This document shows positions 33,493 to 42,211 of a stretch of 64,000 nucleotides of DNA, one piece after another. The notes under the pieces are model-generated. The model did not search any database. It worked only from the letters and a program-made list of their open reading frames with translations, and was not told where the DNA came from. This DNA is from Nonomuraea pusilla (lineage in GTDB: Bacteria > Actinomycetota > Actinomycetes > Streptosporangiales > Streptosporangiaceae), in assembly GCF_900109355.1 (NCBI RefSeq), contig NZ_FOBF01000006.1:363969-427968 (forward strand). The letters are read 5' to 3'. Numbering within the stretch: the first letter of the stretch is position 1; each line of letters starts with the position of its first letter. The translations under genes and the position numbers were made by a program.

Positions 33493-34593
33493 TCACGGCG
33501 CCACCTCACGCCGGTCGGCGAGCGGGCCTGCGGCACCTGCCGCCCCTGCAGGACCTCCAAGGCCGCCGGGGCCGCCGGGGCCGCCCGTACCGCTGCCGCC
33601 GGTCAGGCCGCCGGGGGCGGCTAGGGCGGTCAGGCCGGTCAGGCCGAACGCGGCGGGGCCGGCCAGGCGCAGGCCCTCGGGCGTGTGCCAGACGGGGTCG
33701 CACGGCACGGTGAGCACGGCGACCCGCAGGCCGTACCTGACCTGCTCGGTCTGCACCACCTCGCGGGTGCGGGTGTCGAGCAGGGCGATGACGTCGGGCA
33801 CGGCGGCCACCGGGGCGCCGTCCTCGATGACGGCGAGGAACTCGCTGCCCGCCTCGACGCGCACGAGCCGGCCCTCGTCGGGGCCGAGCCCCTCGACGAG
33901 CACCGACCCCCCGGCCTCCGCGATCTTGCCGGTGACGATGGGCTCGGGCAGGCGCTCGCCGAGCCGTACGGCCCTGGTGACGGAGCCGAGCGCGGTGCAG
34001 GAGGCGACCTGGTGGCCGCGCAGGACGTACTCGCTGGTCGCCACCTGCCCGCCGAACGCCTCCAGCGAGGCGCGTACGAACCGCTCCAGCCACCGGCCGG
34101 TGACGTGGTCGATGACGACGGTCCTGCCGCGCTCGTCGCACATGACGGCCGGGGTGGGGGAGACGCCGCGCAGCTGCATCACGGTCTGGTCCATGCCGGG
34201 GAAGGCGCGGCTCATGCCGTCGGCGTCCACGAGCGGCAGGCCGAGCCGGGCGGCCCAGGCGACGGCCAGGCAGCCGTTGGTGCCGCCGATCTCGCTGGCC
34301 ATGACGGCTCCGACGGGCGCGCCGAACAGCTCCTCGATCTTGTCGCGCAGGTGCACGGGCTCCTCGGTGCCGCCGACCCGCTCGGACATCACGGCGGACG
34401 ACCCGGCCGTGCCGACCGGCATGACGAGCAGCGACGGGTCGAGCTCGGTGGGGGAGACGACCTCGACAGGGCCGTGGTCCTCCAGCGCCTGCCGGGCGGC
34501 GGCGCGGCCGATCGCGACGGGGCCGCCGCCCCCCGATCCGAGGACGGCGCAGCCCCGCGCGAACGCGGGAAGCAGGCCGGTGTCGATGCGCAC
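33493..34593 (-). CDS. DUF917 domain protein (copy B), first gene of operon
   Basis: 366 residues. The domain opens with LLPAFARGCAVLGSGGGG and contains ASEIGGTNG, PLVDADGMSRAFPG and VPCDPVWHTPEGLRLAGP, parallel to copy A. The last 40 residues are a Gly/Pro/Ala-rich tail (GLTGGSGTGGPGGPGG...) absent from copy A and encoded by short GC-rich repeats. It begins 88 bp from the divergent PucR-type regulator, so their shared promoter region probably controls the operon. Confidence 0.88.
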   Translation of the reverse strand: MRIDTGLLPAFARGCAVLGSGGGGPVAIGRAAARQALEDHGPVEVVSPTELDPSLLVMPVGTAGSSAVMSERVGGTEEPVHLRDKIEELFGAPVGAVMASEIGGTNGCLAVAWAARLGLPLVDADGMSRAFPGMDQTVMQLRGVSPTPAVMCDERGRTVVIDHVTGRWLERFVRASLEAFGGQVATSEYVLRGHQVASCTALGSVTRAVRLGERLPEPIVTGKIAEAGGSVLVEGLGPDEGRLVRVEAGSEFLAVIEDGAPVAAVPDVIALLDTRTREVVQTEQVRYGLRVAVLTVPCDPVWHTPEGLRLAGPAAFGLTGLTALAAPGGLTGGSGTGGPGGPGGLGGPAGAAGAAGPLADRREVAP

Positions 34594-34681
34594 CCGCCCA
34601 GGTTATGAACCCGCAGGTCAAGCCCGATGTACTGCGAGCACCTCTTTCGCGGCGCGGGTGTGCGCGTGGCACACTTCAGGC

Positions 34682-36075
34682 ATGTTTCCGCAGGATGAGC
34701 TCATGGTGCTGGCAGGTCCCGGCGAGCCGCGCGACGCGTCCGGGGTGCGTCTGGTGGAGGACCTGAAGGACGTCGCGGCGCAGCCGCCCGGCTCGATCGT
34801 CGTGCTGACCAGGGCGGCGTCGGTCCAGGCCACCGGCTACCGCCTCGACGTGGCCCTGCGCGACGCGGCGGCGGCAGGGGCGGCGGCCCTCGTGCTGACC
34901 GGCGACCTCGGCGATCGAGACCCGCTGGGCGGCGCGGGCGCCGGTGGCGCGTCGCGCCCGGCGGCCGCGGGGCTGGTGGCGGGGGTCGCGCGCAGTGCCG
35001 CGGCGCTGGCGGAGCGCGGGGGCGTCACGCTCGCCCTTGCCCACGGCGCCGACCTGGCGGGGCTGGTCGCGGGGCTCGAACGGGCGGTCGCGGGCGACGC
35101 GTCGGACGCGCTGGCCAGGGCGGCGCGGGCGGAGTCCCCGAGCGCATCGCGCGGGAGGCGGGCGCCGCCCTCGGCGTGGAGGTACGCGCTGACGGCGACG
35201 AGTTCTCGGCCGACGCGCCCGCCGGGCATCTCGGCACGGCCGCGTCGATCGTGCTGAGGCTCGCGGCGCTGGCCGCCGCGGCCGGGCCGGCCGACGAGCT
35301 GCCCGGCCGCTCGCGCGCCCAGCTCCTGACCGAGCTGCTCGTCGCGCCGGAGAAGCAGGCGCAGGAGCTGGCGCCGCGGGCCAGGGCGCTCGGCCTGCCG
35401 ATCGACGACTGGCACGTCGTGCTGCGCCTGGAGCCCGTGATGGACGAGGGCCCCGAGCGCTACGCCCTGCTCGACACGCTGGCGTCGCGCACGGCCCGCG
35501 CGGCGCGGGAGCTGGTCGGCCCGTCGTGGAACGGCGCGATCGCCGGTGACGCGCTCGTCGTGGTCCGCAGCCGGCCGCGCGACCCCGGGCGGGCGGGGCC
35601 GCGCGAGGCGGTGCGCGACGCCGCGCGGCTGATGGAACGGGTGCGCCCGGCGGGCGCGCGGCTGCGGTGCGGCGTGAGCACCGCCCACCAGGGGCTGCTC
35701 GGGCTGCGTACGTGCGCCTCGGAGGCGCGTACGGCGCTGCGCCGCAGCTCCGCCCCGCTCGCCACGTACGACCTGGCCGGGCTGGACCGGATGCTGGAGG
35801 AGTGGTACGCCTCCGACGCCGCGCAGCAGGCGGTGCGCGACCTGCTCCAGCCGGTGCTGGACCTGGGCGGTGAGCGGGCCAGGCACCTGCTCGCCATCCT
35901 GCGCGCGTACCTCGACCACCACGGCTCGCCGGCGCGCGCGGCGGAGGAGGTGCACCTGCACCGCAACGCGGTGAGCAGGAACATCCGCCGCATCGAGACG
36001 CTGCTCCAGGCCGACCTGGACGACCCGCAGCAGCGGCTCGCGCTGCAGCTCGCCTGCCGGGCGGCCGGGGCCTGA
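34682..36075 (+). pseudogene. PucR-type regulator, broken by one frameshift
   Basis: Two overlapping frames make one protein. The first (from ATG 34682) gives the PucR-like N-terminal domain to about residue 150, then turns into Arg/Ser-rich nonsense and stops at 35257. The second, one base out, resumes near 35134 as PERIAREAGAALGVEVRADG and continues to the classical C-terminal helix-turn-helix ILRAYLDHHGSPARAAEEVHLHRNAV. A single missing base near 35134 explains it. It may be real inactivation or a sequencing error. It is divergent from the DUF917/HyuA operon, the usual place for its regulator, so loss could alter that operon's control. Confidence 0.85.
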
Positions 36076-36106
36076 CCTGTTCCTGCTGAACCACAACGAC
36101 CACCCG

Positions 36107-36751
36107 GTGCGCGCCGCCGAGGGCGCCCGCGTGCTCGCCGTGGACGTCGCCCCCGCGCCCCCCGAGGGCGCGCCGGGCGGCGTCGAGTACCTGCGCGGCG
36201 ACGTCTCCGCCGAGCACACCTGGGAGCGCGTCGCCGCGTGGGGGCCGATCGACGTGATCGTGAGCAACGCCGCCGCCGTCGAGGTCGCCCCGGCCCACGA
36301 GACCACGCTGGAGTCCTGGAACCGGCAGCTCGGCGTCGGGCTGACCGCCGCGTTCCTCGCCGCCCGCACGCTGCTGCCCCGCATGGAGACGGGCTCGATG
36401 GTGCTCACCTCCTCGGTGCACGCCCTCGTCGGACTGCCCGGCCATCCCGCGTACGCGGCGGCCAAGGGCGGGCTGACCGCGCTCACCCGGCAGCTCGCCG
36501 TCGAGTACGGCCCCGCCGTCCGGGTGAACTGCGTGCTCCCCGGGCCGATCATGACCCCGGCCTGGGACCGCGTGGACGACGAGGGGCGGGCCGGCAGCGT
36601 GCGCGCGACCGTGCTCGGGCGGTTCGGCACGCCCGGCGAGGTCGCCGCGGTGATCGCGTTCCTGGCCTCGGACGAGGCCGCGTTCATGACCGGCGCCGGC
36701 GCCGGCGTCGTCGTGGACGGTGGATGGAGCATAGTGAAGGACTCTGCATGA
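36107..36751 (+). pseudogene. SDR oxidoreductase lacking its N-terminal cofactor motif
   Basis: The readable 214 residues start at EGARVLAVDVAPAPPEG and contain VSNAAAVE, a catalytic SS...YAAAK set (LTSSVHAL, PAYAAAKGG) and the C-terminal GGWSIV. The first 20-30 residues with TGxxxGIG are missing. Only 31 bp separate it from the PucR stop, and those translate to LFLLNHNDHPVR, which does not belong to an SDR. A deletion has therefore fused the gene to foreign sequence. Without the dinucleotide-binding loop it is unlikely to work. Its TGA overlaps the next ATG. Confidence 0.8.
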
Positions 36752-37016
36752 CGACGGCGTACGGGGGCGGGGGCTCCACGGGCAGACGGTCGAGGCGATC
36801 GCTGCGATGATCTTCGGTGGAGAGGTCAGGGAGGGTGACAGCCTCGACGTCTCCGCCCTGCAGGCGCGGCTCGGCGTCAGCTCGACCGCGCTGCGCGAGG
36901 CGATGAAGGTGCTCGGCGACGCCCCGCACGGCGGCGACCTGGACGCGCTCCGCGCCCGCGCTCGCGCCTTCCGCGACCGCGTACGCGGCCTCACCGCGGA
37001 GGAGCCCGCCGTGTGA
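36748..37016 (+). pseudogene. GntR family regulator remnant
   Basis: From ATG 36748 the frame reads MTTAYGGGGS and then nonsense. One base out it reads GLHGQTVEAIAAMIFGGEV, then LDVSALQARLGVSSTALREAMKVLG, a FadR/GntR winged helix. One base is missing from the G tract at 36763-36773. After MKVLG the text jumps to a short acidic/Arg tail and stops, so the linker and the whole effector domain (about 140 residues) are gone. 37017-37240 after it is non-coding, with a small CCGCC-TTC-GGCGG hairpin at 37034-37046. Confidence 0.8.
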
Positions 37017-37240
37017 ACTCTGTCACCTCCGAGCCGCCTTCGGCGGTCGCGCGTCGCGCCCGGCAGCGCAGCGGCTGCGGGGATTGCGGAGGCGGCCGCG
37101 CTGGTCGGTTCCCGGGCCGGGCCGGTTTTTGCCGATTGATGACACTGTTTCCTGAGGTCTGGTGGAGTATGTGAGGAATAGACTCCTTTGGGTTGATTTC
37201 CAGCCGCCCTGATACCCATCTTGGGGGAGATGCATCAGGC

Positions 37241-40186
37241 GTGACCAAGCCGACAACCGGCCACGAGGGCACGGCGGGCGCCGGAGGCGGCGCCCAGTAC
37301 ACCGAGCGGATCCTGCAGCGCTTCCTCGGCGGGGAGACCGTCGAGGGGCGCGTGCGCCCGCCGGTGCTGCGCTCGTGGCGCCGGAGCCAGGACAGGGGGC
37401 TCGTCCCCGAGCGCCTCGGCTTCACCGAGCCCGAAGAGCTCGACCTGGACACCCCGCTCGTCCGCGCCGCCAGGCCCGTGTTCGAGCGCAGGCGGGCGGC
37501 CATCGCCGACGCCGACGTCGGCCTGATCCTCGCCGACGACCAGGCCAGGATGGTGCTGCGCTACGCGAGCGACCGCTCCCTGCTCCGCGCGCTCGACGCC
37601 AACCGCGCCATCCCCGGCATGTGCTACGCCGAGGACCGCCTCGGCGGCAACGCCATCGGCAGCGCCCTGCTCGAGCGGCGCGCCTTCGCGATCTCCGGGT
37701 ACGAGCACATGGCGGCGTGCCTGCAGCCGTTCGCCGCCGTCGGCGCGCCCATCCTCGACCCGCTGAGCGGCCGGGCCTGGGGCGTCGTGACGATCTGCAG
37801 CCTGGCGCGCCGGGCGCATCCCGCCATGGAGACGATGGCCAGGGAGGTGGCCGAGGCGGTCGAGCAGCGCCTGCTGGAGCAGAGCAGCGAGCGCGAACGC
37901 AGCCTGCTGGAGGCGTTCATGAGCGCGGGCGACGTGCCGCCGCCGAAGGCGGAGGAGGAGCCGGCGATCGGCCGGCTGCCGCGCGGCGACCGCCTCATGC
38001 TGGAGGAGAAGGCGATGGAGCTGATCGCCCGGGGCCGGCGCGCGGCGGTCGAGGTGCCGCTGTCGCACGGCGGGGTCGCCGTCCTGCGGGCGGTGCCGCG
38101 CGTGGAGGCCACGGGGCTCGTCGGGGTGGTGGCGCAGGTCAGGATCGGCGAGGGGTCCTGGCGGCCGTTCGCGGACGTGCCCCTGCTCGGCACGCCCGAG
38201 ACGGTCGGGGCCCTGGCGCCGCCTCCCGAGTCCGGGGCCCGCCTGCACCTCCCGGCGACGTCCGCCCCACCGCCTCGGGGTGTCCCGTCCGGGGGCCCGC
38301 CGGCCGCCCGGCCGTCCCCGGAGGCCCCGCGCGCGGAGGCGGGCGGCGGCTCACCGGTGAACGGGTCGGCGGAGGCCGCGCGGGCGCGTCCCGCGCTCAC
38401 CGACCCGTCCCTGTTCCTCGCGGGCGAACCGGGCGTCGGCCAGCTCGCCGTGTCGGCGCGGCGGCGGCTGCGGCTGCTGTTCGAGGCGGCCATGGGCATC
38501 GGCCAGACGCTCGACGCCGTCCGTACGGCGCAGGAGCTCGCCGAGGTGACGGTGCCGCGGTTCGCCGACCTCGTCACCGTGGACCTCCCCGACGCGGTCC
38601 TGCGCGGCGAGGAGGGCGGCGACCCGTGCGCCGGGCTGCGCCGCGTGGCCGTCCAGGGCGCGGCGGGCGTCCACGTCCCCGAGCAGGCCGGCGAGCCCGT
38701 CGACCGGCGCCTGTGCGCCGAGCAGGCCAGATGCCTGTCCGGCGGCGACCCGGTGATGTGGTCCGTCCCGGCGGGCAACGGCGACGGGCCGCGCTCGGTG
38801 ATCGCCGTCCCGCTGTGCGCCCACGGCACCGTCCTGGGCCTGGCGACGTTCACCCGGTCGAGCAGGTCGCTGCCCTTCGACGACGACGACCTCTGGCTCG
38901 CCGAGGAACTGGGCGCCCGCACCGGCGTCTGCATCGACAACGCCCGCCGCTTCACCCGCGAGCGGGCCACCGTGCTGGCGCTGCAGCGCCGCATGCTGCC
39001 CGGCAGCCTGCCCGAGCAGAACGCCGTCGAGGCCGCCTACCGCTACCTGCCCGCCGAGGAGGGGGCCAGCGGCGACTGGTTCGACGTGATCCCGCTGTCG
39101 GGCGCGCGGGTCGCCCTCGTGGTGGGCGACGTCCCCGGACGCGGCCTGCACGCGGCTGCCACCATGGGCCGGCTGCGCACCGCGATCGGCAACTTCTCCG
39201 CGCTCGACCTGCCGCCCGAGGACGTTCTGGGGCACCTGGACGACCTCGTCCTGCGCATGGCCCGCGAGGAGGGCGGCCGGGCCGGGAAGGACGGCGAGGA
39301 GCCCGCCCCCGACGCCCCGTCCGACCGCGGAGTCATCGGCACGACCTGCGTGTACGCGGTCTACGACCCCACCACGCGGCGCTGCGCGATCGCGTCGGCG
39401 GGCCATCCGGCGCCCGCCGTGGTGCGCCCCTCCGGCGAGGTGGAGGTGCCCCGCGTGCCGGCGGGGCCGCCGCTCGGCCGGGGCGGGCCGCCGTTCGACA
39501 CCGCCGAGCTGGAGCTGCCCGAGGGCAGCAGCCTGGTGCTGTACACGGACGGGCTGGTGGCCGGGCACGGCGACCAGGCGGCGGCCGTCGAACGGCTGCG
39601 CCGCACCCTGGGGAGGCCCGCGGCCACGGCCGAGGAGACCTGCGCCTGCGTGCTGGACGGCGTCCCGGCGGGGCCGCTGGCCGACGACGCGACGCTGCTG
39701 GTCGCCCGCACGCGGGTGGCCGGCCCCGACCGGGTCGTCCGCTGGGATCTGCCGCCCGACCCCGCGATGGTGCCGCCGATGCGGTCGCAGGTCGCGCGGG
39801 CCCTGGCGGAGTGGGGCCTGGAGGAGCTGGGGTTCAGTGCCCAGCTGATCTTCAGCGAGCTCGTCACGAACGCCATCCGCTACGGCGCCGAACCCATCCA
39901 GGCGCGGCTCATCCTCGACAGGACGCTGATCTGCGAGGTGTGGGACGCGGGCGAGACGTCGCCGCGCCCGCGCCGGGCCGCCGTCACCGACGAGGGCGGG
40001 CGCGGCCTGTTCCTCGTCGCGCGGCTGGCCGAACGCTGGGGCACCCGCTTCACCAGGAGGGGCAAGGCCGTGTGGGCGGAGCTGTCGCTGTCGGGCGAGG
40101 AGTGCGCCGTGCCCGGCCTGCCGGACGCGCTCGACCTGTTCGACGACCTCGCGGCCGAGGACGAGGCCTGGCACCCGGTGCCCTGA
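37241..40186 (+). CDS. GAF-SpoIIE phosphatase-ATPase multidomain regulator
   Basis: About 981 residues from the GTG at 37241 (GGGGGAG 12 nt upstream; a TTG at 37193 is possible). Residues 35-60 (VRPPVLRSWRRSQDRGL) and the following GAF domain resemble AcoR-type activators. A Pro-rich linker (about 320-390) leads to a second GAF (395-580). A PP2C/SpoIIE phosphatase follows (about 585-830; RRMLPGSLPE, GASGDWFDVIPL, VVGDVPGRG, LVLYTDGL). The end is a HATPase_c anti-sigma-type domain (SELVTNAIRYG, GGRGLFLVARLAERWG). Such proteins switch anti-sigma antagonists by dephosphorylation. No partner gene is adjacent. Confidence 0.9.
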   Translation: MTKPTTGHEGTAGAGGGAQYTERILQRFLGGETVEGRVRPPVLRSWRRSQDRGLVPERLGFTEPEELDLDTPLVRAARPVFERRRAAIADADVGLILADDQARMVLRYASDRSLLRALDANRAIPGMCYAEDRLGGNAIGSALLERRAFAISGYEHMAACLQPFAAVGAPILDPLSGRAWGVVTICSLARRAHPAMETMAREVAEAVEQRLLEQSSERERSLLEAFMSAGDVPPPKAEEEPAIGRLPRGDRLMLEEKAMELIARGRRAAVEVPLSHGGVAVLRAVPRVEATGLVGVVAQVRIGEGSWRPFADVPLLGTPETVGALAPPPESGARLHLPATSAPPPRGVPSGGPPAARPSPEAPRAEAGGGSPVNGSAEAARARPALTDPSLFLAGEPGVGQLAVSARRRLRLLFEAAMGIGQTLDAVRTAQELAEVTVPRFADLVTVDLPDAVLRGEEGGDPCAGLRRVAVQGAAGVHVPEQAGEPVDRRLCAEQARCLSGGDPVMWSVPAGNGDGPRSVIAVPLCAHGTVLGLATFTRSSRSLPFDDDDLWLAEELGARTGVCIDNARRFTRERATVLALQRRMLPGSLPEQNAVEAAYRYLPAEEGASGDWFDVIPLSGARVALVVGDVPGRGLHAAATMGRLRTAIGNFSALDLPPEDVLGHLDDLVLRMAREEGGRAGKDGEEPAPDAPSDRGVIGTTCVYAVYDPTTRRCAIASAGHPAPAVVRPSGEVEVPRVPAGPPLGRGGPPFDTAELELPEGSSLVLYTDGLVAGHGDQAAAVERLRRTLGRPAATAEETCACVLDGVPAGPLADDATLLVARTRVAGPDRVVRWDLPPDPAMVPPMRSQVARALAEWGLEELGFSAQLIFSELVTNAIRYGAEPIQARLILDRTLICEVWDAGETSPRPRRAAVTDEGGRGLFLVARLAERWGTRFTRRGKAVWAELSLSGEECAVPGLPDALDLFDDLAAEDEAWHPVP

Positions 40187-40231
40187 CCCGTGGGGGTGGT
40201 GCGGGCCGCGGCCCCGGGTGACGATGAGGTC

Positions 40232-41323
40232 ATGATCACTGCCTACTCGTGCCGGTGCGGCCGGACGTACCGGCCCACGGCCGACCGCTGGCGCTGCGAC
40301 TGCGGCGGCCTGCTCGACCTGCCGCCCGCCGCCCTGCCGTGGCCGCCGCGCCGCGACACCGCGTCCCTGTGGCGCTACCTGGACGCCGGCGACCTGCCGT
40401 GGCGGGAGGTCACCATGGGCGAGGGCGGCACCCCGCTCGTCGAGGAGGACGGCGGGCTGCGGCTGAAGCTGGAGTACGCGTCACCCACCGGCTCCTTCAA
40501 GGACAGGGGCGCCGTCGTGCTGGTGGCGCTGGCCAGGGCGCTCGGCGCGACCCGGCTGGTGGCCGACAGCAGCGGGAACGCGGGCGCCGCCGCCGCCGCG
40601 TACGCCGCCCGCGCCGGTCTGCCCGCCGAGGTGTTCGTGCCGGCCCGTACGAGCGAGAAGAAGCTGGCCCAGATCAGGGGGCACGGCGCGGCGGTGACCG
40701 TGGTCGAGGGGTCGCGCGAGGACACGGCTGCCGCCGCCATGGCCCGGGTCGGCGAGACGGGCGCGTTCTACGCCAGCCACGTCCACAACCCGTACTTCCA
40801 CGAAGGGACCAAGACGTTCGCGCTGGAGGTCTTCGAGCAGCTCGGCGGGGCGGTCCCGGACGTGCTGGCGCTCCCGGCGGGGAACGGCACGCTCGTCCTG
40901 GGGGCCTGGCGCGGCTTCGAGGAGCTGCGTGCCGCCGGGCTGAGCGGCGGCGTGCCGCGGATCGTGGCCGTCCAGGCGGAGCGCTGCGCGCCGCTCGCCG
41001 CCGCCTGGGCCGCCGGACGCCCCGAGCCCGAGCCCGTGCGGGCGGCGCTCCCGACCGTGGCGGAAGGCATCGCCGTCGCCGCCCCGGCCAGGGGGTCGCG
41101 CGTCCTGGAGGCCGTGGCGGCCACGGGCGGCGGGGTCGTCACCGTGGCCGAGGACGAGATCGCCGCCGCGCACGCCGCGCTCGCCGCCCGCGGGCTGTGG
41201 GTGGAGCCGACGGCCGCCGTGCCGTACGCGGCCGTGCGGCGGCTGCGCGCCGAGGGCTCGCCCCTGCTCGGTGGCACGGTCGTGGCGCCGCTGTGCGGCT
41301 CGGGACTGAAGGCGTCGCTGTGA
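40232..41323 (+). CDS. threonine synthase-like PLP-dependent enzyme
   Basis: 363 residues from the ATG at 40232, GAGG 2 nt upstream. The start has a CRCG...RCDCGG zinc-ribbon-like segment seen in threonine synthases. The PLP lysine is in GSFKDRGA, with SSGNAGAAAAAYAARAG and the phosphate-loop-like PAGNGTLVLGAW downstream. Fold type II. It is on the short side (usually 350-430), and a true housekeeping thrC normally sits with homoserine genes, so another beta-replacement reaction is possible. Stands alone, 46 bp after the SpoIIE gene. Confidence 0.88.
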   Translation: MITAYSCRCGRTYRPTADRWRCDCGGLLDLPPAALPWPPRRDTASLWRYLDAGDLPWREVTMGEGGTPLVEEDGGLRLKLEYASPTGSFKDRGAVVLVALARALGATRLVADSSGNAGAAAAAYAARAGLPAEVFVPARTSEKKLAQIRGHGAAVTVVEGSREDTAAAAMARVGETGAFYASHVHNPYFHEGTKTFALEVFEQLGGAVPDVLALPAGNGTLVLGAWRGFEELRAAGLSGGVPRIVAVQAERCAPLAAAWAAGRPEPEPVRAALPTVAEGIAVAAPARGSRVLEAVAATGGGVVTVAEDEIAAAHAALAARGLWVEPTAAVPYAAVRRLRAEGSPLLGGTVVAPLCGSGLKASL

Positions 41324-41460
41324 CAGGAGCCGCCGCCCCTCGACACGGTCAGTGATGTTTCGAGCACTGAACGTAAGCTACAGTTAAAGCCCTGCCCAAC
41401 GGGCGGTCTCGGTGGGCGCCACGTCAGGTGGCCGGCGGTCGAAGGGGAGGGCGGGAAGCG

Positions 41461-42210
41461 GTGAGCGGTCTGCCGCGCCATGTCGCGTGCGTGATGGACG
41501 GAAACGGGCGCTGGGCGGCGCTGCGCTCGTCACCGCGCACCAACGGCCACCGGGCAGCCGAGGCGGCCGTGATCGACGTGATCGAGGCCGCGCACGCCGC
41601 CGGCATCCCGTGGCTGAGCCTCTTCGCGTTCTCCACCGAGAACTGGGGGCGCCCGCAGGGAGAGGTCCGTTTCCTCATGCGGCTCGTGCAGCGCGTGGTA
41701 CGCAAACACGCCCTGATGCTGCACGCCCGGGGCATCCGGTGCAGGTTCCTGGGCGACGCCGACACCAGGATCCCGCCGTCCCTGGCCGCCGACATCGACG
41801 CCCTGACCACGCTGACGGCGGGCAACACACGCATGACCCTGACCGTGGCGTTCGACCACGGCGGGCGCCGCGACATCGTGAGCGCCGCGCGCTCCCTCAT
41901 CCGCGAGGGGGTGCCACCGGAGCAGGTCACCGAGGAGAGCTTCGCCCGCCACCTGCCCCACCCCGACACCCCCGACGTCGACCTGGTCATCCGCACGTCA
42001 GGCGAGCAACGCATCTCCAACTTCATGCTCTGGCAGGTGGCCTACGCCGAATGGATGTTCCCCCAGGTGCTCTGGCCCGACTTCCGTGCCGGGCACTTCT
42101 GGGAATGCCTCGACGCCTACCGCCGGCGCGAGCGCCGCTTCGGCGGCGTCGGGGCGCCCGCCCGCACCGCAGGGGTCGCGGCACCCGCCGCGACGACAGG
42201 AAGGAGCTGA
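41461..42210 (+). CDS. cis-prenyltransferase (UPP synthase family)
   Basis: 249 residues from a GTG with GGGAGGGCGGGAAG upstream. Family signatures are complete: VMDGNGRWA (metal/diphosphate Asp), GIPWLSLFAFSTENW, and RTSGEQRISNFMLWQVAYAEW near the end (quoted in part). It should condense isopentenyl diphosphate with an allylic primer to give Z-prenyl chains. Its position, 1 bp from a DUF2236 oxygenase gene rather than in a cell-wall locus, suggests a specialised or secondary role. Upstream 41340-41400 has an AT-richer stretch (GAACGTAAGCTACAGTTAAAG) likely to be the promoter. Confidence 0.93.
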   Translation: MSGLPRHVACVMDGNGRWAALRSSPRTNGHRAAEAAVIDVIEAAHAAGIPWLSLFAFSTENWGRPQGEVRFLMRLVQRVVRKHALMLHARGIRCRFLGDADTRIPPSLAADIDALTTLTAGNTRMTLTVAFDHGGRRDIVSAARSLIREGVPPEQVTEESFARHLPHPDTPDVDLVIRTSGEQRISNFMLWQVAYAEWMFPQVLWPDFRAGHFWECLDAYRRRERRFGGVGAPARTAGVAAPAATTGRS

Positions 42211-42211
42211 G

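Noticed and set aside
37034..37046. terminator after the GntR remnant
   Set aside because: Only a 5-bp stem; too weak to list as a separate feature.
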